Assembly: GCF_001905735.1 (NCBI RefSeq)
Contig: NZ_LISW01000004.1
Location: 611,038 to 675,037, forward strand
DNA length: 64,000 nt
From: Streptomyces sp. CB01249
Lineage (GTDB): Bacteria > Actinomycetota > Actinomycetes > Streptomycetales > Streptomycetaceae
Direction of reading: 5' to 3'
The position numbers and the translations under genes are program-made. This document shows, one piece after another, positions 8,948 to 17,936 of the stretch. The notes under the pieces were generated by a model that did no database searches, was not told the DNA's origin, and saw nothing but the letters and a program-made list of their open reading frames with translations. Within the stretch, counting starts at the first letter, position 1; each line of letters opens with the position of its first letter.

Positions 8948-9433
8948 TTACGCAGCCGCCGCGTCCGGCTTGTTGTCGTCCTTGTCGTCCGGGAGCTTGC
9001 AGACGTGTTCCAGGAAGAGGGCGGCGGCGATGACCGCGATGCCGGCCAGGACCGCGAAGGCGGCGTAGATGGCCTGGTCGCGGCGGGGCGGGTTGTCCAG
9101 GGAGCCGAGCAGGAAGACGGCCGTGCCGCCGTACATGCCGGAGACCAGGGCGACGACCAGGGCGCTCGCCTGGGCGAAGACCAGGGCGCGGGCGGCCATC
9201 ATGGGCTCGACGCCCTTCGCGTCCGGGCGCCGTTCGCGCTGGGCGCGCAGGCGGGCGCGGAGGGACAGCGCCGTGGCCAGCAGGACGACGGCGATCAGCG
9301 CGAGGACGATGGGCGCGAAGAGCGGGACGCTGGGCAGCGTGCCCAGGGAGTCCCAGAGGCGGGCGGCGCCCCAGGACAGGACTCCGGCGGCGGCGAAGAG
9401 GCCGGCCAGGACTCCGAGCCGTAGTGGCTTCAC
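8948..9433 (-). CDS. DUF3180-type integral membrane protein
   Basis: A 161-residue protein with four predicted membrane segments: LRLGVLAGLFAAAGVLSW, FAPIVLALIAVVLLATAL, ALVVALVSGMYGGTAVFLL and YAAFAVLAGIAVIAAALFL. A basic loop (RARLRAQRERR) lies after the second and the C-terminal tail is charged. It matches the actinobacterial DUF3180 family, which is repeatedly found directly downstream of folK. No biochemical function is known. GTG start at 9433 with GAAGGGCGG upstream. It is the last gene of the reverse folP-folB-folK unit. Confidence 0.85.
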   Translation of the reverse strand: MKPLRLGVLAGLFAAAGVLSWGAARLWDSLGTLPSVPLFAPIVLALIAVVLLATALSLRARLRAQRERRPDAKGVEPMMAARALVFAQASALVVALVSGMYGGTAVFLLGSLDNPPRRDQAIYAAFAVLAGIAVIAAALFLEHVCKLPDDKDDNKPDAAAA

Positions 9434-9491
9434 CCCGTGCGCCGCCCTTCGCCGCCTGTGTCCGTCGTGCTGTGTTCTGTGAGCCTAACGA

Positions 9492-10103
9492 CTACTCGGG
9501 CAGCCGGAGTTCCAGGTCGGCCCGGGGGAGCACGCCGTCGCGCCCGACACCGGTCAGCAGATCGGCGACCGGGCCCGCGCCGGGCAGCTGGGCCTCGGGG
9601 TCCACGTCGTGCCAGGGGGCGAGCACGAAGGCGCGCTCGCGGGCCCGGGGGTGGGGAAGGGTGAGCACCGGGTCGTCGGAGACGACATCCGCGTACGACA
9701 CGATGTCGACGTCGATGGTGCGCGGACCCCAGCGCTCCTCGCGGACCCGTTCGAAGGCTTCCTCGATGGCCTGGCCGCGCTCCAGGAGCGAGGACGGGGG
9801 CAGCGTCGTCTTCACGACGATCACCGCGTTGAAGTACGAGGGCTGGGAGCCCGGGTCGACGCCCCAGGGCTCCGTCTCGTACACCGGGGAGACCGCCTTG
9901 ACCCGGAGGCCGGGCGTGTCCTCCAGGGCGTCGATGGCGCCCTGGAGCGTCTCCAGGCGGTTGCCCAGGTTGGCGCCGAGCGAGAGCACGGCCATTTTGG
10001 GGTTGGAAAGGGTGATGTCCGCGGCGTCCACCTGCTCGACCACGGAGGCGGGCACCGGCTGTACGGTCGGGTCGCTCTGCCCTTCGGTGGAAAATGCAGT
10101 CAT
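9492..10103 (-). CDS. folK: 2-amino-4-hydroxy-6-hydroxymethyldihydropteridine diphosphokinase (HPPK)
   Basis: A 203-residue enzyme that pyrophosphorylates 6-hydroxymethyl-7,8-dihydropterin using ATP, feeding dihydropteroate synthase. The body begins at about residue 35 with LSLGANLGNRLE and contains VYETEPWG, YFNAVI and RWGPRTIDVDIV, which carry the pterin and Mg-ATP ligands. The first ~35 residues are a non-conserved extension; translation from ATG 10103 is supported by its overlap (ATGA) with the folB stop codon, implying translational coupling. Confidence 0.95.
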   Translation of the reverse strand: MTAFSTEGQSDPTVQPVPASVVEQVDAADITLSNPKMAVLSLGANLGNRLETLQGAIDALEDTPGLRVKAVSPVYETEPWGVDPGSQPSYFNAVIVVKTTLPPSSLLERGQAIEEAFERVREERWGPRTIDVDIVSYADVVSDDPVLTLPHPRARERAFVLAPWHDVDPEAQLPGAGPVADLLTGVGRDGVLPRADLELRLPE

Positions 10104-10459
10104 GCTCGGCTCCGGGTGATGGTGATGGTGACGTCGTCGAACGGGACGGTGATGGGCGCGTCCGGCTTGTGCACCACGACCTCCACCTCCTCGACGCCGT
10201 CGTGCTTGAGGCACTGCTGGGCGATGCGCTCGGCGAGCGTCTCGATCAGGTCGACCGGCTCGCCCTGGACCACCGAGACGACCTCCTCCGCGACCACGCC
10301 GTAGTGCACGGTCTTCGTCAGGTCGTCGGTGGCTGCCGCGGGGCGGGTGTCGAGGCCGAGCACCAGGTCCACGATGAACGTCTGTCCCTCTTCCCGTTCC
10401 CGGGGGAAGACGCCATGGTGCCCGCGGGCCTTGAGGCCGCGCAGCGCGACACGATCCAC
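10100..10459 (-). CDS. folB: Dihydroneopterin aldolase
   Basis: A 119-residue enzyme that cleaves 7,8-dihydroneopterin to 6-hydroxymethyl-dihydropterin and glycolaldehyde. Family hallmarks are visible: GHHGVFPREREEGQ near the N-terminus, VHYGVVAEEV, LIETLAERIAQ with the substrate-binding Glu, and a C-terminal HKPDAPI with the catalytic Lys. GTG at 10459 is preferred over upstream in-frame codons because AGGAG lies 8 nt before it and the extension is not conserved. It overlaps folK by 4 bp. Confidence 0.94.
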   Translation of the reverse strand: MDRVALRGLKARGHHGVFPREREEGQTFIVDLVLGLDTRPAAATDDLTKTVHYGVVAEEVVSVVQGEPVDLIETLAERIAQQCLKHDGVEEVEVVVHKPDAPITVPFDDVTITITRSRA

Positions 10460-10669
10460 GCGAATCACTCCTGCTGTCGTTGGTCCGGGGGCACGGGGCC
10501 GCGTGCGGGCGGCCGGGTGCCCGATTTCGAATCTACCTGCGAGCACCGACAGCCCTTCCCCGTGGGGGCCGGGCCTGCGGGCGCGGAACAGATAGCCGCT
10601 GATACCCCGATGTGGCGGGGTCCAATCACCCGGGACGGGCTTTCGTGCCCGAAAGAGGGTCGGACCGGC

Positions 10670-11173
10670 TCAGGACGTGGGGTCTTCGTCCTCTTCCTCA
10701 CCGGTTTCGGCCAGTACGGGCGAACCGTGGTGCGACCAGAGCTTCCAGCCGTCCGGAGTGCGGCGGAACACATTCGTGGCGACGACGAGCTGCCCGACGA
10801 GCGGGCCGAGCGAGGCACCCTCCTCGGCGGGGCCGCCGCTGAGGATGTTCTCGGTGCAGGTCACCAGCGCGGTGTCGGCGGTCATGGAGACGCTGACGTC
10901 GGTCAGGAAGAACTGGATGTACTCGGTGTTCGCCATGATCAGCGCGTAGCTGCGCAGCACCTCGCGCCGCCCGCTGAGCACCGGCCACCCGGGGTGCACG
11001 CAGGAGACCGTCAGCTCCTCGTCCGGCAGCCAGGCCGAGGTCAGCGCGTCCAGGTCGCCGCGCTCCACCGCCTCGTAGTACGCGGTGTTGGCCTGCTCGA
11101 CGGCCGCGATGTCGGCGGCGGCGTCCGCGTGCTCGTCGCCGCGCCCGGCCAGCTCGTCGCCCGGCCCGGTCAC
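10670..11173 (-). CDS. NTF2/SnoaL-like protein between folP and folB
   Basis: A 167-residue protein. After a hydrophilic N-terminus (about 25 residues) comes an alpha+beta cone fold of the NTF2/SnoaL-like type: QANTAYYEAVERGDLDALTS, VSCVHPGWPVLSGR and LVVATNVFRRTPDGWKLWSHH. Members of this superfamily bind small ligands or catalyse isomerisations; nothing in the sequence fixes the substrate. The GTG start overlaps the folP stop (GTGA), so the two are translationally coupled. An accessory role in pterin metabolism is an inference from position only. Confidence 0.82.
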   Translation of the reverse strand: MTGPGDELAGRGDEHADAAADIAAVEQANTAYYEAVERGDLDALTSAWLPDEELTVSCVHPGWPVLSGRREVLRSYALIMANTEYIQFFLTDVSVSMTADTALVTCTENILSGGPAEEGASLGPLVGQLVVATNVFRRTPDGWKLWSHHGSPVLAETGEEEDEDPTS

Positions 11174-12024
11174 GCGGCTCCCTCGATCGCGCGGGCGACC
11201 CGGACGGCGTCGGCGGTGGCCCGGACCTCGTGGACGCGGACCGCCCAGGCGCCGGCCCGGGCGGAGAGGGCGGAGACGGCGGCGGTGGCGGCGTCGCGCT
11301 CGCGGGCGGGCGGCGGTGCGGCGCCCTCGCGGGCCAGGACGTGGCCCAGGAACCGCTTGCGGGACGCGGCGACCAGCAGGGGACGGCCGAGGGCGTGCAG
11401 CGCGTCCAGCCCGGCCAGCAGCGCCAGGTCGTGCGGGGCGTCCTTGGCGAAGCCGAGCCCGGGGTCGATGACGAGGCGTTCCGGGGCGATGCCGCCGGCC
11501 ACCACCGCGTCCATCCGGGCGCGCAGCTCGTCGGTGACCTCGGCGACCACGTCCCCGTACACCGCCCGGCTGTTCATCGACTCGCTGAAGCCGCGCCAGT
11601 GCATGACGACGAACGGCGCGCCGGCGGCGGCGACCACGGGGACCATGTCCGGGTCGGCCTGGCCGCCGCTGACGTCGTTGACGAGGACCGCCCCGGCGGC
11701 GACGGCCTGCTCGGCGACGCGGGCGCGCATGGTGTCGACGGAGACCGTGACGCCCTCCGAGACCAGGCCCCGGACGACCGGGATCACCCGGCGCAGCTCC
11801 TCGGACTCGTCCACCCGGCTGGCGCCGGGGCGGGTGGACTCGCCGCCGACGTCCACGAGGTCGGCGCCCTCGGCGACCAGGTCGAGGCCGTGCTTGACGG
11901 CCTTCGTGGTGTCGAACCAGCGGCCCCCGTCGGAGAAGGAGTCGGGCGTCACGTTGACGACGCCCATGACCGCGCAGCGGTCCCACTCCGGCAGACCCTG
12001 GACCGTTCCACGCAACGTACTCAT
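11170..12024 (-). CDS. folP: Dihydropteroate synthase
   Basis: A 284-residue TIM-barrel enzyme condensing 6-hydroxymethyl-dihydropterin pyrophosphate with p-aminobenzoate; it is the sulfonamide target. Motifs seen: NVTPDSFSDGG, GGESTRPGA, VSVDTMRA, VNDVSGG, MHWRG and ASRKRFLG. It heads the reverse unit folP-NTF2-like-folB-folK-DUF3180. The start codon is preceded by TAGGCT with a 6-nt gap and no ribosome-binding site, so it may be leaderless. Confidence 0.96.
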   Translation of the reverse strand: MSTLRGTVQGLPEWDRCAVMGVVNVTPDSFSDGGRWFDTTKAVKHGLDLVAEGADLVDVGGESTRPGASRVDESEELRRVIPVVRGLVSEGVTVSVDTMRARVAEQAVAAGAVLVNDVSGGQADPDMVPVVAAAGAPFVVMHWRGFSESMNSRAVYGDVVAEVTDELRARMDAVVAGGIAPERLVIDPGLGFAKDAPHDLALLAGLDALHALGRPLLVAASRKRFLGHVLAREGAAPPPARERDAATAAVSALSARAGAWAVRVHEVRATADAVRVARAIEGAA

Positions 12025-12030
12025 ATGACC

Positions 12031-12036
12031 AGCCTA
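12031..12036 (-). promoter_or_regulatory. -10 hexamer of a probable leaderless folP promoter
   Basis: TAGGCT on the reverse strand, 6 nt from the folP ATG at 12024, with no Shine-Dalgarno between them. Confidence 0.48.
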
Positions 12037-12054
12037 GGCCCGTATCGCGAGGCT

Positions 12055-13884
12055 CTATGCCGTACGGGCGTCCTGGTCGCCCGCCTGGGGGCGTGCGTGG
12101 GCGCAGGGGCGGCGCGGGGCGAACCGGAGGGGGCGGGGGAGCGCCAGGTGCACGAAGCCCTCGGCCTGCATCGCGGCGAAGGAGATGCGGGGCAGGTCGC
12201 GGGCGGTGCGGTAGACCACGAAGCGGGGCTCCCAGCGCGGCCGGAACTTGGCGTTGAACTTGTACAGCGACTCGATCTGGAACCAGCGCGAGAGGAAGAT
12301 CAGCAGCCCGCGCCAGACCCGCAGGACGGGCCCCGCGCCCAGCTTCTCGCCCCGGGCGAGCGCGGAGCGGAACATCGCGAAGTTCAGCGAGACGCGGCTG
12401 ATGCCGAGCCGGGGCGCGGCCTGGAGGGACGCGACGATCAGCAGTTCGTTCATGCCGGGGTCGGCCGAGCGGTCGCGGCGCATGAGGTCGAGGGACATGC
12501 CGTCGCGGCCCCAGGGCACGAAGTGGAGCACGGCCTTCAGGTCGCCGTACGGGGAGCCTTCGGCGTGCTCGTCCGCCTTGTGGGCGGTGGCGACGAAGCA
12601 GTCCTGGTCGGAGGCGTCGCCGATCCGGCCGAGCGCCATGGAGAAGCCGCGTTCGGTGTCGGTGCCGCGCCAGTCGGCGGCGGCCCGGCGGATGCGGGCG
12701 AGTTCGGTCTCGCCGATGTCGGCCACGCGCCGGACGCGGGTCTCGTAGCCGCCCCGCTCAATACGCTTCACCATCTGGCGTACGTTGCGCATCGCGCGTC
12801 CGGCGAGGGAGAAATCCGCGACGTCGACCACCGCCTCGTCGCCCAGCTCCAGGGCGGTGAGTCCGGTCTCGCGGGTCCAGACCTCGCCGCCGGTCTCGCC
12901 GCATCCCATGACGGCGGGGGCCCAGGAGTGGGCCCGGGCCTCGTCCATGAAGCGTTCGATGGCGCCGGGCCACGCCTCCACGTCGCCGATCGGGTCGCCG
13001 CTGGCGAGCATCACGCCGGAGACCACGCGGTAGCAGACGGCGGCCTTGCCGCTGGGCGAGAAGACGACGGCCTTGTCGCGGCGGAGCGCGAAGTGGCCGA
13101 GGGAGTCGCGTCCGCCGTGCCGTTCCAGCAGGGCGCGCAGCCGGGCCTCGTCGTCCTCGGTGAGCCGGGCGGCCGGGTGCTCGGGGCGGAAGGCCAGGTA
13201 GATGGTGGTGACGGCGGTCAGCAGGCCGAGGGCGCCGAGTGAGCAGCCGACGGTCCAGGAGGTGTCCCCGGAGTAGTCGACGGGCCCCTCGAAGCCGACC
13301 AGGCCGTACAGCACGTGCTGGAGGCGGTCGGCGATGCTGGGGCTGCCGACCATGCGGCGGGGGTGGGCGCTGACGATGACCAGGCCGAGGCCGAGCGAAC
13401 CGGCGCCGAGCAGGACGAAGTTGGCCAGGGCACGCCAGCGGCTGCGCGGGTCGGGCAGGGCGGCGAACTCGCTCCGGTGGCGCACCAGCAGGTAACACAG
13501 CGTCAGCGAGACCAGGGCGCCCAGGATCGAGTGCCGGTAGCTGAACTGGGCCAGCGCGCCCGCCGGGAGCAGGACGACCGCGGCCCGCCAGGCCCGGCGC
13601 TTGTGCCGCTTGAGGCCGTGGGCCAGGAGCAGCAGCAGGACCCCGGCGCTGAGCGAGAGCGCGGCCGCGAACGGGCCGAGGGCCCCGGGAAGGACCTCGG
13701 CCAGACTGTGCATGCGGCTGTGCCGGAAGCGCGGGAAGACCCCGGCCGCGACGTCGATCAGTCCGACGGCGGTGCAGGCCGTGCCGACGAGCGCGGGCAC
13801 GGCCTCCGGCCGGGGGCCGCGCACGAACGCACGTGCGCGAACCGGAACCGATCCTGATTTATCCCCATCTACCGTGACAGACAT
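12055..13884 (-). CDS. Phosphatidylglycerol lysyltransferase-domain protein (MprF-like)
   Basis: A 609-residue protein. About 6-7 membrane segments occupy roughly residues 28-235. A cytosolic DUF2156/MprF C-terminal catalytic domain of the GNAT-like fold follows (LGHFALRRDKAVVFSPSGKA, SGDPIGDVEAWPGAIERFM, GCGETGG, FNAKFRPRWEPRFVVY). Such enzymes transfer an amino acid from aminoacyl-tRNA to phosphatidylglycerol, reducing net negative surface charge. There is no lysyl-tRNA synthetase domain, unlike mycobacterial LysX. The amino acid (Lys, Ala or other) cannot be read from sequence. Divergent from the esterase at 14024. Confidence 0.87.
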   Translation of the reverse strand: MSVTVDGDKSGSVPVRARAFVRGPRPEAVPALVGTACTAVGLIDVAAGVFPRFRHSRMHSLAEVLPGALGPFAAALSLSAGVLLLLLAHGLKRHKRRAWRAAVVLLPAGALAQFSYRHSILGALVSLTLCYLLVRHRSEFAALPDPRSRWRALANFVLLGAGSLGLGLVIVSAHPRRMVGSPSIADRLQHVLYGLVGFEGPVDYSGDTSWTVGCSLGALGLLTAVTTIYLAFRPEHPAARLTEDDEARLRALLERHGGRDSLGHFALRRDKAVVFSPSGKAAVCYRVVSGVMLASGDPIGDVEAWPGAIERFMDEARAHSWAPAVMGCGETGGEVWTRETGLTALELGDEAVVDVADFSLAGRAMRNVRQMVKRIERGGYETRVRRVADIGETELARIRRAAADWRGTDTERGFSMALGRIGDASDQDCFVATAHKADEHAEGSPYGDLKAVLHFVPWGRDGMSLDLMRRDRSADPGMNELLIVASLQAAPRLGISRVSLNFAMFRSALARGEKLGAGPVLRVWRGLLIFLSRWFQIESLYKFNAKFRPRWEPRFVVYRTARDLPRISFAAMQAEGFVHLALPRPLRFAPRRPCAHARPQAGDQDARTA

Positions 13885-14023
13885 CGCTTCCCGTGGTTCC
13901 GCGAGAGATTCCTGGAGTCCGGCGGCCGGAGCCCTGCGGACGATGTGCGACCTCTAGGACGATCCTTCCGGGCCGCGGGTTCACCCGCTGCCCGGAAATT
14001 TCCTGACAGAAAGTTCACCGGTC

Positions 14024-15145
14024 ATGGGCCTTACGGGCAAGCCTCTGCTGATCCTCGCGATCGTGGTGGCCGTCGTGCTGTTCACCCTCACCGTCTGGTG
14101 CTGGCCGAGGCTCGCCCGGCGCAGTGCGCCCGCGGTGGCCGGCCGGGTGGGCATGCTGCTCGCGACCCAGGTGGCGGTGTTCGCCACGGTCGGCCTGCTG
14201 GCCAACAACAGCTTCCTCTTCTACGGCTCCTGGGCCGACCTGTTCGGCCGCAAGCAGGAGCTGGGCGTGGTCACCGACCATGCCGCCGGGACGCTGGCCG
14301 CGAAGAACATCGTCCGGGTGGGCACGCAGCGGCCCGACGTGCCGGGCGGGGCGCTGCCGAGGATGGGCGGCCGGATCGACAAGGTCGTGATCGCGGGGAA
14401 GCACTCGGGCATCGAGAGTTCGGCGTACGTCTATCTGCCGCCGGAGTACTTCCAGCCGGCGTTCGCCCGGCGGAAGTTCCCGGCGGTGGTGGTGCTCACC
14501 GGCTACCCGGGCACCTCGGAGAACCTGATCAAGGGGCTGCGCTATCCGCGTACGGCACACGAACGGGTGAAGGCCGGACGGGCGCAGCCGATGGTCCTGG
14601 TGATGCTGCGTCCGACCGTGGCGCCGCCCCGGGACACCGAGTGCGTGGACATAAAGGGCGGCCCCAAGACGGAGACGTTCTTCGCGGAGGACGTGCCCCG
14701 GGCGGTGTCGGCCGGGTACCGGGTCGGCAAGCGGGCACGTAACTGGGGCATCATCGGCAACTCGACGGGCGGCTACTGCGCGTTGAAGATCGGGCTGCAC
14801 CACCCGGGCCGGTACGCCGCGAGCGCGGGGCTCTCCGCGTACTACAAGGCGGCCGAGGACCCGACGACCGGTGACCTCTTCCACGGCGACCGGGCGGCGC
14901 GGCACCGGGCGGACCTGCTGTGGACGCTGGACAACCGGCCGCAGCCGGACTCCTCGTTCCTGGTGACGACCTCGCGCCACGGTGAGGCGAACTACGCCGA
15001 CACGCAGAAGTTCGTCGCCAAGGTGAAGCAGCCCGCGCAGGTCTCCTCGATCGTGCTGGACAGCGGCGGGCACAACTTCAACACCTGGCGCCGGGAGATC
15101 CCGGCGGCGCTGGAGTGGCTGAGCAGTCGGCTGAGCGAGAGTTGA
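14024..15145 (+). CDS. Membrane-anchored alpha/beta hydrolase, esterase D / antigen 85-like
   Basis: A 373-residue protein. Two N-terminal membrane segments (LLILAIVVAVVLFTLTVW and MLLATQVAVFATVGLLA) precede an alpha/beta hydrolase domain. The nucleophile elbow is G245-N-S247-T-G-G, and SSIVLDSGGHNFNTW near the end supplies the probable catalytic His. VFLTGYPGT-type and YVYLPPEYF stretches match the esterase D/Ag85 family. In mycobacteria this fold transfers mycolates; Streptomyces has none, so a different envelope acyl ester is likely. The divergent neighbour is a lipid-aminoacylating enzyme, which supports an envelope role. Confidence 0.82.
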   Translation: MGLTGKPLLILAIVVAVVLFTLTVWCWPRLARRSAPAVAGRVGMLLATQVAVFATVGLLANNSFLFYGSWADLFGRKQELGVVTDHAAGTLAAKNIVRVGTQRPDVPGGALPRMGGRIDKVVIAGKHSGIESSAYVYLPPEYFQPAFARRKFPAVVVLTGYPGTSENLIKGLRYPRTAHERVKAGRAQPMVLVMLRPTVAPPRDTECVDIKGGPKTETFFAEDVPRAVSAGYRVGKRARNWGIIGNSTGGYCALKIGLHHPGRYAASAGLSAYYKAAEDPTTGDLFHGDRAARHRADLLWTLDNRPQPDSSFLVTTSRHGEANYADTQKFVAKVKQPAQVSSIVLDSGGHNFNTWRREIPAALEWLSSRLSES

Positions 15146-15163
15146 GCGTACGGCCCCGCCTTC

Positions 15164-16339
15164 TCAGAGCCCGGCCGCGCCCGCCACGCTCTCGACCTCG
15201 ACCTCCGCGCGGGGGACCGCGCGGCCGTCCGCGCCGACCGAGCGGCGCAGCGCCTCGTGCAGCCGGGCCGGGGTGAGCACGCCCAGGAAGCGGCCCTCAC
15301 CCGCCTCGTCGATGACGGCGATCCAGCCGGCGTCGTGCTGGAGCATGGTGGCGAAGGCCTGTTTGAGCGGGGCGCCGAGGGGGAGCCACGCCTCCATGCG
15401 GCGGGCGTGGTCGCGGACGGTGCCCTTGGCGGTGCGCGCGTCGTCGGCGGGGATCCAGCCGTGCAGGTGCTCGTCGCCGTCCAGGACGACGGCCCAGCGG
15501 GCGCCCTCCGCGCGGAGGCGTTCGGTCGCGGTGGACAGCGGGTCGTCCAGGTGGACGACGGGCGGGCGGTCGAGGTCGCTCTCCTCGACGGGGGTGACCG
15601 AGAGCCGCTTGAGGCCCCGGTCGGCGCCCACGAAGTCGGCGACATAGGCGTTGGCGGGGGCGCCGAGCACGGTCGCGGGGGTGTCGAACTGCTCGATCGA
15701 GCCCTGCCCGTAAACGGCGATGCGGTCGCCGAGACGGACCGCTTCCTCGATGTCGTGGGTGACGAACAGGACGGTTTTGCGGACCTGTTCCTGAAGCTTC
15801 AGGAATTCGTTCTGAAGGTGCTCGCGGACCACGGGGTCGACCGCGCCGAACGGCTCGTCCATCAGCAGGACCGGCGGGTCGGCGGCCAGCGCCCGTGCGA
15901 CGCCGACGCGTTGGCGCTGGCCGCCGGAGAGCTGTTCGGGATAGCGGTCGCCATAAACGGAAGGATCGAGTCCGACGAGGTCGAGGAGTTCCGCGGCGCG
16001 GGCGCGGCCCTTTTGGCGTTTCCAGCCGAGGAGATGGGGAACGGTGGCGGTGTTCTCCAGGACCGTCTTGTGCGGGAAGAGGCCTACTTGCTGGATCACA
16101 TAGCCGATGCGGCGGCGCAGTTGCACGGGGTCGATGGCGGATATGTCGTCCCCGTCGAGGAATATCCGGCCCTCGGTCGGTTCGATCAGCCGGTTGACCA
16201 TCTTCATGGTGGTCGTCTTGCCGCATCCCGACGGTCCGACGAGCGTGACCAGTTCACCCTCGGCGACCTCGAAGGAAAGGTCGTCGACGGCGGTGGTGCC
16301 GTCCGCATACCGCTTGGTGACGTGCTCGAAACGGATCAT
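15164..16339 (-). CDS. Osmoprotectant (betaine/choline/proline) ABC transporter ATPase with CBS domains
   Basis: A 391-residue OpuCA/ProV-type ATPase. Walker A G35PSGCGKTT, signature L137SGGQ, Walker B LLMDEP (D161) and the switch His in VTHDIEEA are intact. A tandem CBS module follows from about residue 255 to the end; in OpuA-type systems it senses ionic strength or cyclic dinucleotides. Start ATG 16339 has GGGGAACC just upstream. It is divergent from the two permeases and binding protein, which run forward from 16471. Because DisA (c-di-AMP synthase) is in the same window, CBS-linked c-di-AMP control is worth testing but is only an inference. Confidence 0.93.
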   Translation of the reverse strand: MIRFEHVTKRYADGTTAVDDLSFEVAEGELVTLVGPSGCGKTTTMKMVNRLIEPTEGRIFLDGDDISAIDPVQLRRRIGYVIQQVGLFPHKTVLENTATVPHLLGWKRQKGRARAAELLDLVGLDPSVYGDRYPEQLSGGQRQRVGVARALAADPPVLLMDEPFGAVDPVVREHLQNEFLKLQEQVRKTVLFVTHDIEEAVRLGDRIAVYGQGSIEQFDTPATVLGAPANAYVADFVGADRGLKRLSVTPVEESDLDRPPVVHLDDPLSTATERLRAEGARWAVVLDGDEHLHGWIPADDARTAKGTVRDHARRMEAWLPLGAPLKQAFATMLQHDAGWIAVIDEAGEGRFLGVLTPARLHEALRRSVGADGRAVPRAEVEVESVAGAAGL

Positions 16340-16470
16340 GGTTCCCCATTGTCGCGGGTGTTCTGTGAAGGACATGTTGCTGGAACACAACGGCTCCGGC
16401 GATTGTCAGTGGTCGAGGATAGGCTCGCCGGACATCAGTACGAGAAAGCGAACGGGAGGTGGGGGGACGG

Positions 16471-17175
16471 ATGGCCGGACAGAACTGCCTGGTGACGAAC
16501 GACTGGATCTGCGGGGAGTATCTCCGTTCCCGGAGCCAGGAGTTGACGGACGCCACCGTCCAGCACATCTGGATCACCGCCGTCTCGGTCGTGATCGGTG
16601 TGGCCGTCGCCTTCCCGCTGGCGCTCCTCGCACGCAGGGGCCGCGGATTCGCCGGGCCGGTCCTCGGGCTGACGACGGTGCTCTACACGGTGCCGTCGCT
16701 CGCGATGTTCTCGCTGCTGCTGCCCTTCTTCGGGCTGTCCGCCGCCCTGGTGGTCACCGGGCTCGTGCTGTATTCGCTGACCATCCTCGTACGCAACATC
16801 CTGGCGGGCCTGGAAGCGGTGCCCGAGGAGGCGAAGGAGGCCGCGCACGGCATGGGCTACGGGCCGGTCCGCCTGCTGTGGGAGGTGGAGCTGCCGCTCG
16901 CGCTGCCCGCGCTGATGGCGGGGATACGGATCGCCACGGTGTCCACGATCGCGCTGACCACGGTCGGTTCCATCGTCGGCCGGGGCGGCCTGGGCAATCT
17001 CATCGAGGACGCGCTGCCGAGCTTCTTCAAGGCCCAGGTGCTGGCCGCCTCGGTGCTCTGCGTGCTGCTCGCGGTCGTCGCGGACCTGCTGCTGCTCGGG
17101 GTGCAGCGGCTGCTGACGCCCTGGACGCGCATACGTGCCGCCGCATCCGGCCCGGCGAAGGCGGAGGCGGTCTGA
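16471..17175 (+). CDS. Osmoprotectant ABC transporter permease 1
   Basis: A 234-residue integral membrane protein with five to six predicted helices. It carries the permease EAA-type loop (EAAHGMGYGPVRLLWEVELPL) that docks on the ATPase. Matches the OpuCB/ProW family. An N-terminal sequence with two Cys (QNCLVTNDWICGEYL) precedes the first helix. Start ATG 16471 follows GGAGG at 11 nt. The stop is 1 bp from the ATG of the next permease, implying coupling. Confidence 0.92.
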   Translation: MAGQNCLVTNDWICGEYLRSRSQELTDATVQHIWITAVSVVIGVAVAFPLALLARRGRGFAGPVLGLTTVLYTVPSLAMFSLLLPFFGLSAALVVTGLVLYSLTILVRNILAGLEAVPEEAKEAAHGMGYGPVRLLWEVELPLALPALMAGIRIATVSTIALTTVGSIVGRGGLGNLIEDALPSFFKAQVLAASVLCVLLAVVADLLLLGVQRLLTPWTRIRAAASGPAKAEAV

Positions 17176-17176
17176 C

Positions 17177-17851
17177 ATGGGAGTTCTCGGGGACGCCTGG
17201 ACCTGGCTCACCACCGGTGCCAACTGGTCGGGGGAGAGCGGGGCCGGCCACCGGCTGAGCGAGCATCTGTACGTCAGCGGGGTCGCCCTCGCCCTGGCCT
17301 GCGCCATCGCCCTGCCCCTCGCGCTGTACCTGGGCCACATCAGGAAGGGCGGCGCCCTCGCGGTCAACCTGGCCAACGTGGGGCGCGCGGTGCCGGTCTT
17401 CGCGGTGCTGGCCCTCTTCATGGTCTCGCCCCTGCGCAACGCGGGGTACATACCGACGATCATCGCCCTGGTGCTGTTCGCCGTGCCGCCGCTGCTGACC
17501 AACGCCTACGTGGGGATGACCGAGGTGGACCGCTCGGTGGCGGAGGCGGCGCGCGGGATGGGCATGTCGGGCGGCCAGCTCTTCCTGCGCGTCGAGCTCC
17601 CCCTCGCCTACCCGCTGATCATGACCGGGCTGCGGTCGGCCGCCGTCCAGGTGGTGGCCACGGCGACCATCGCGGCCATGGTCGGCCAGGGCGGCCTCGG
17701 CCGCATCATCACCGCCGGTTTCAACACGTACGACACCGCGCAGGTGGTGGCGGGGGCCCTGCTGGTCGCCGTGCTCGCCCTGCTCGTGGAGGCGGTCCTG
17801 GTGGCCGTCGACCGCCTGCTGTCCCCGCTGCGCCGCCGCCGGACCGCGTAG
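17177..17851 (+). CDS. Osmoprotectant ABC transporter permease 2
   Basis: A 224-residue second permease of the OpuCB/OpuCD family with about six helices and the docking loop EAARGMGMSGGQLFLRVELPL. Together with the 16471 product it would form the heterodimeric channel through which the glycine-betaine, choline or proline-type solute enters during osmotic stress. ATG 17177 lies 1 nt after the previous stop. The C-terminus ends in a short basic tail. Confidence 0.92.
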   Translation: MGVLGDAWTWLTTGANWSGESGAGHRLSEHLYVSGVALALACAIALPLALYLGHIRKGGALAVNLANVGRAVPVFAVLALFMVSPLRNAGYIPTIIALVLFAVPPLLTNAYVGMTEVDRSVAEAARGMGMSGGQLFLRVELPLAYPLIMTGLRSAAVQVVATATIAAMVGQGGLGRIITAGFNTYDTAQVVAGALLVAVLALLVEAVLVAVDRLLSPLRRRRTA

Positions 17852-17936
17852 GGACAGCGGCTCGCCCCACCCGTAAATCCTGTCGCATACGCACCACTTG
17901 TCACATACGGCCTCGCCGCCGTGGACGGAGAAGAAC

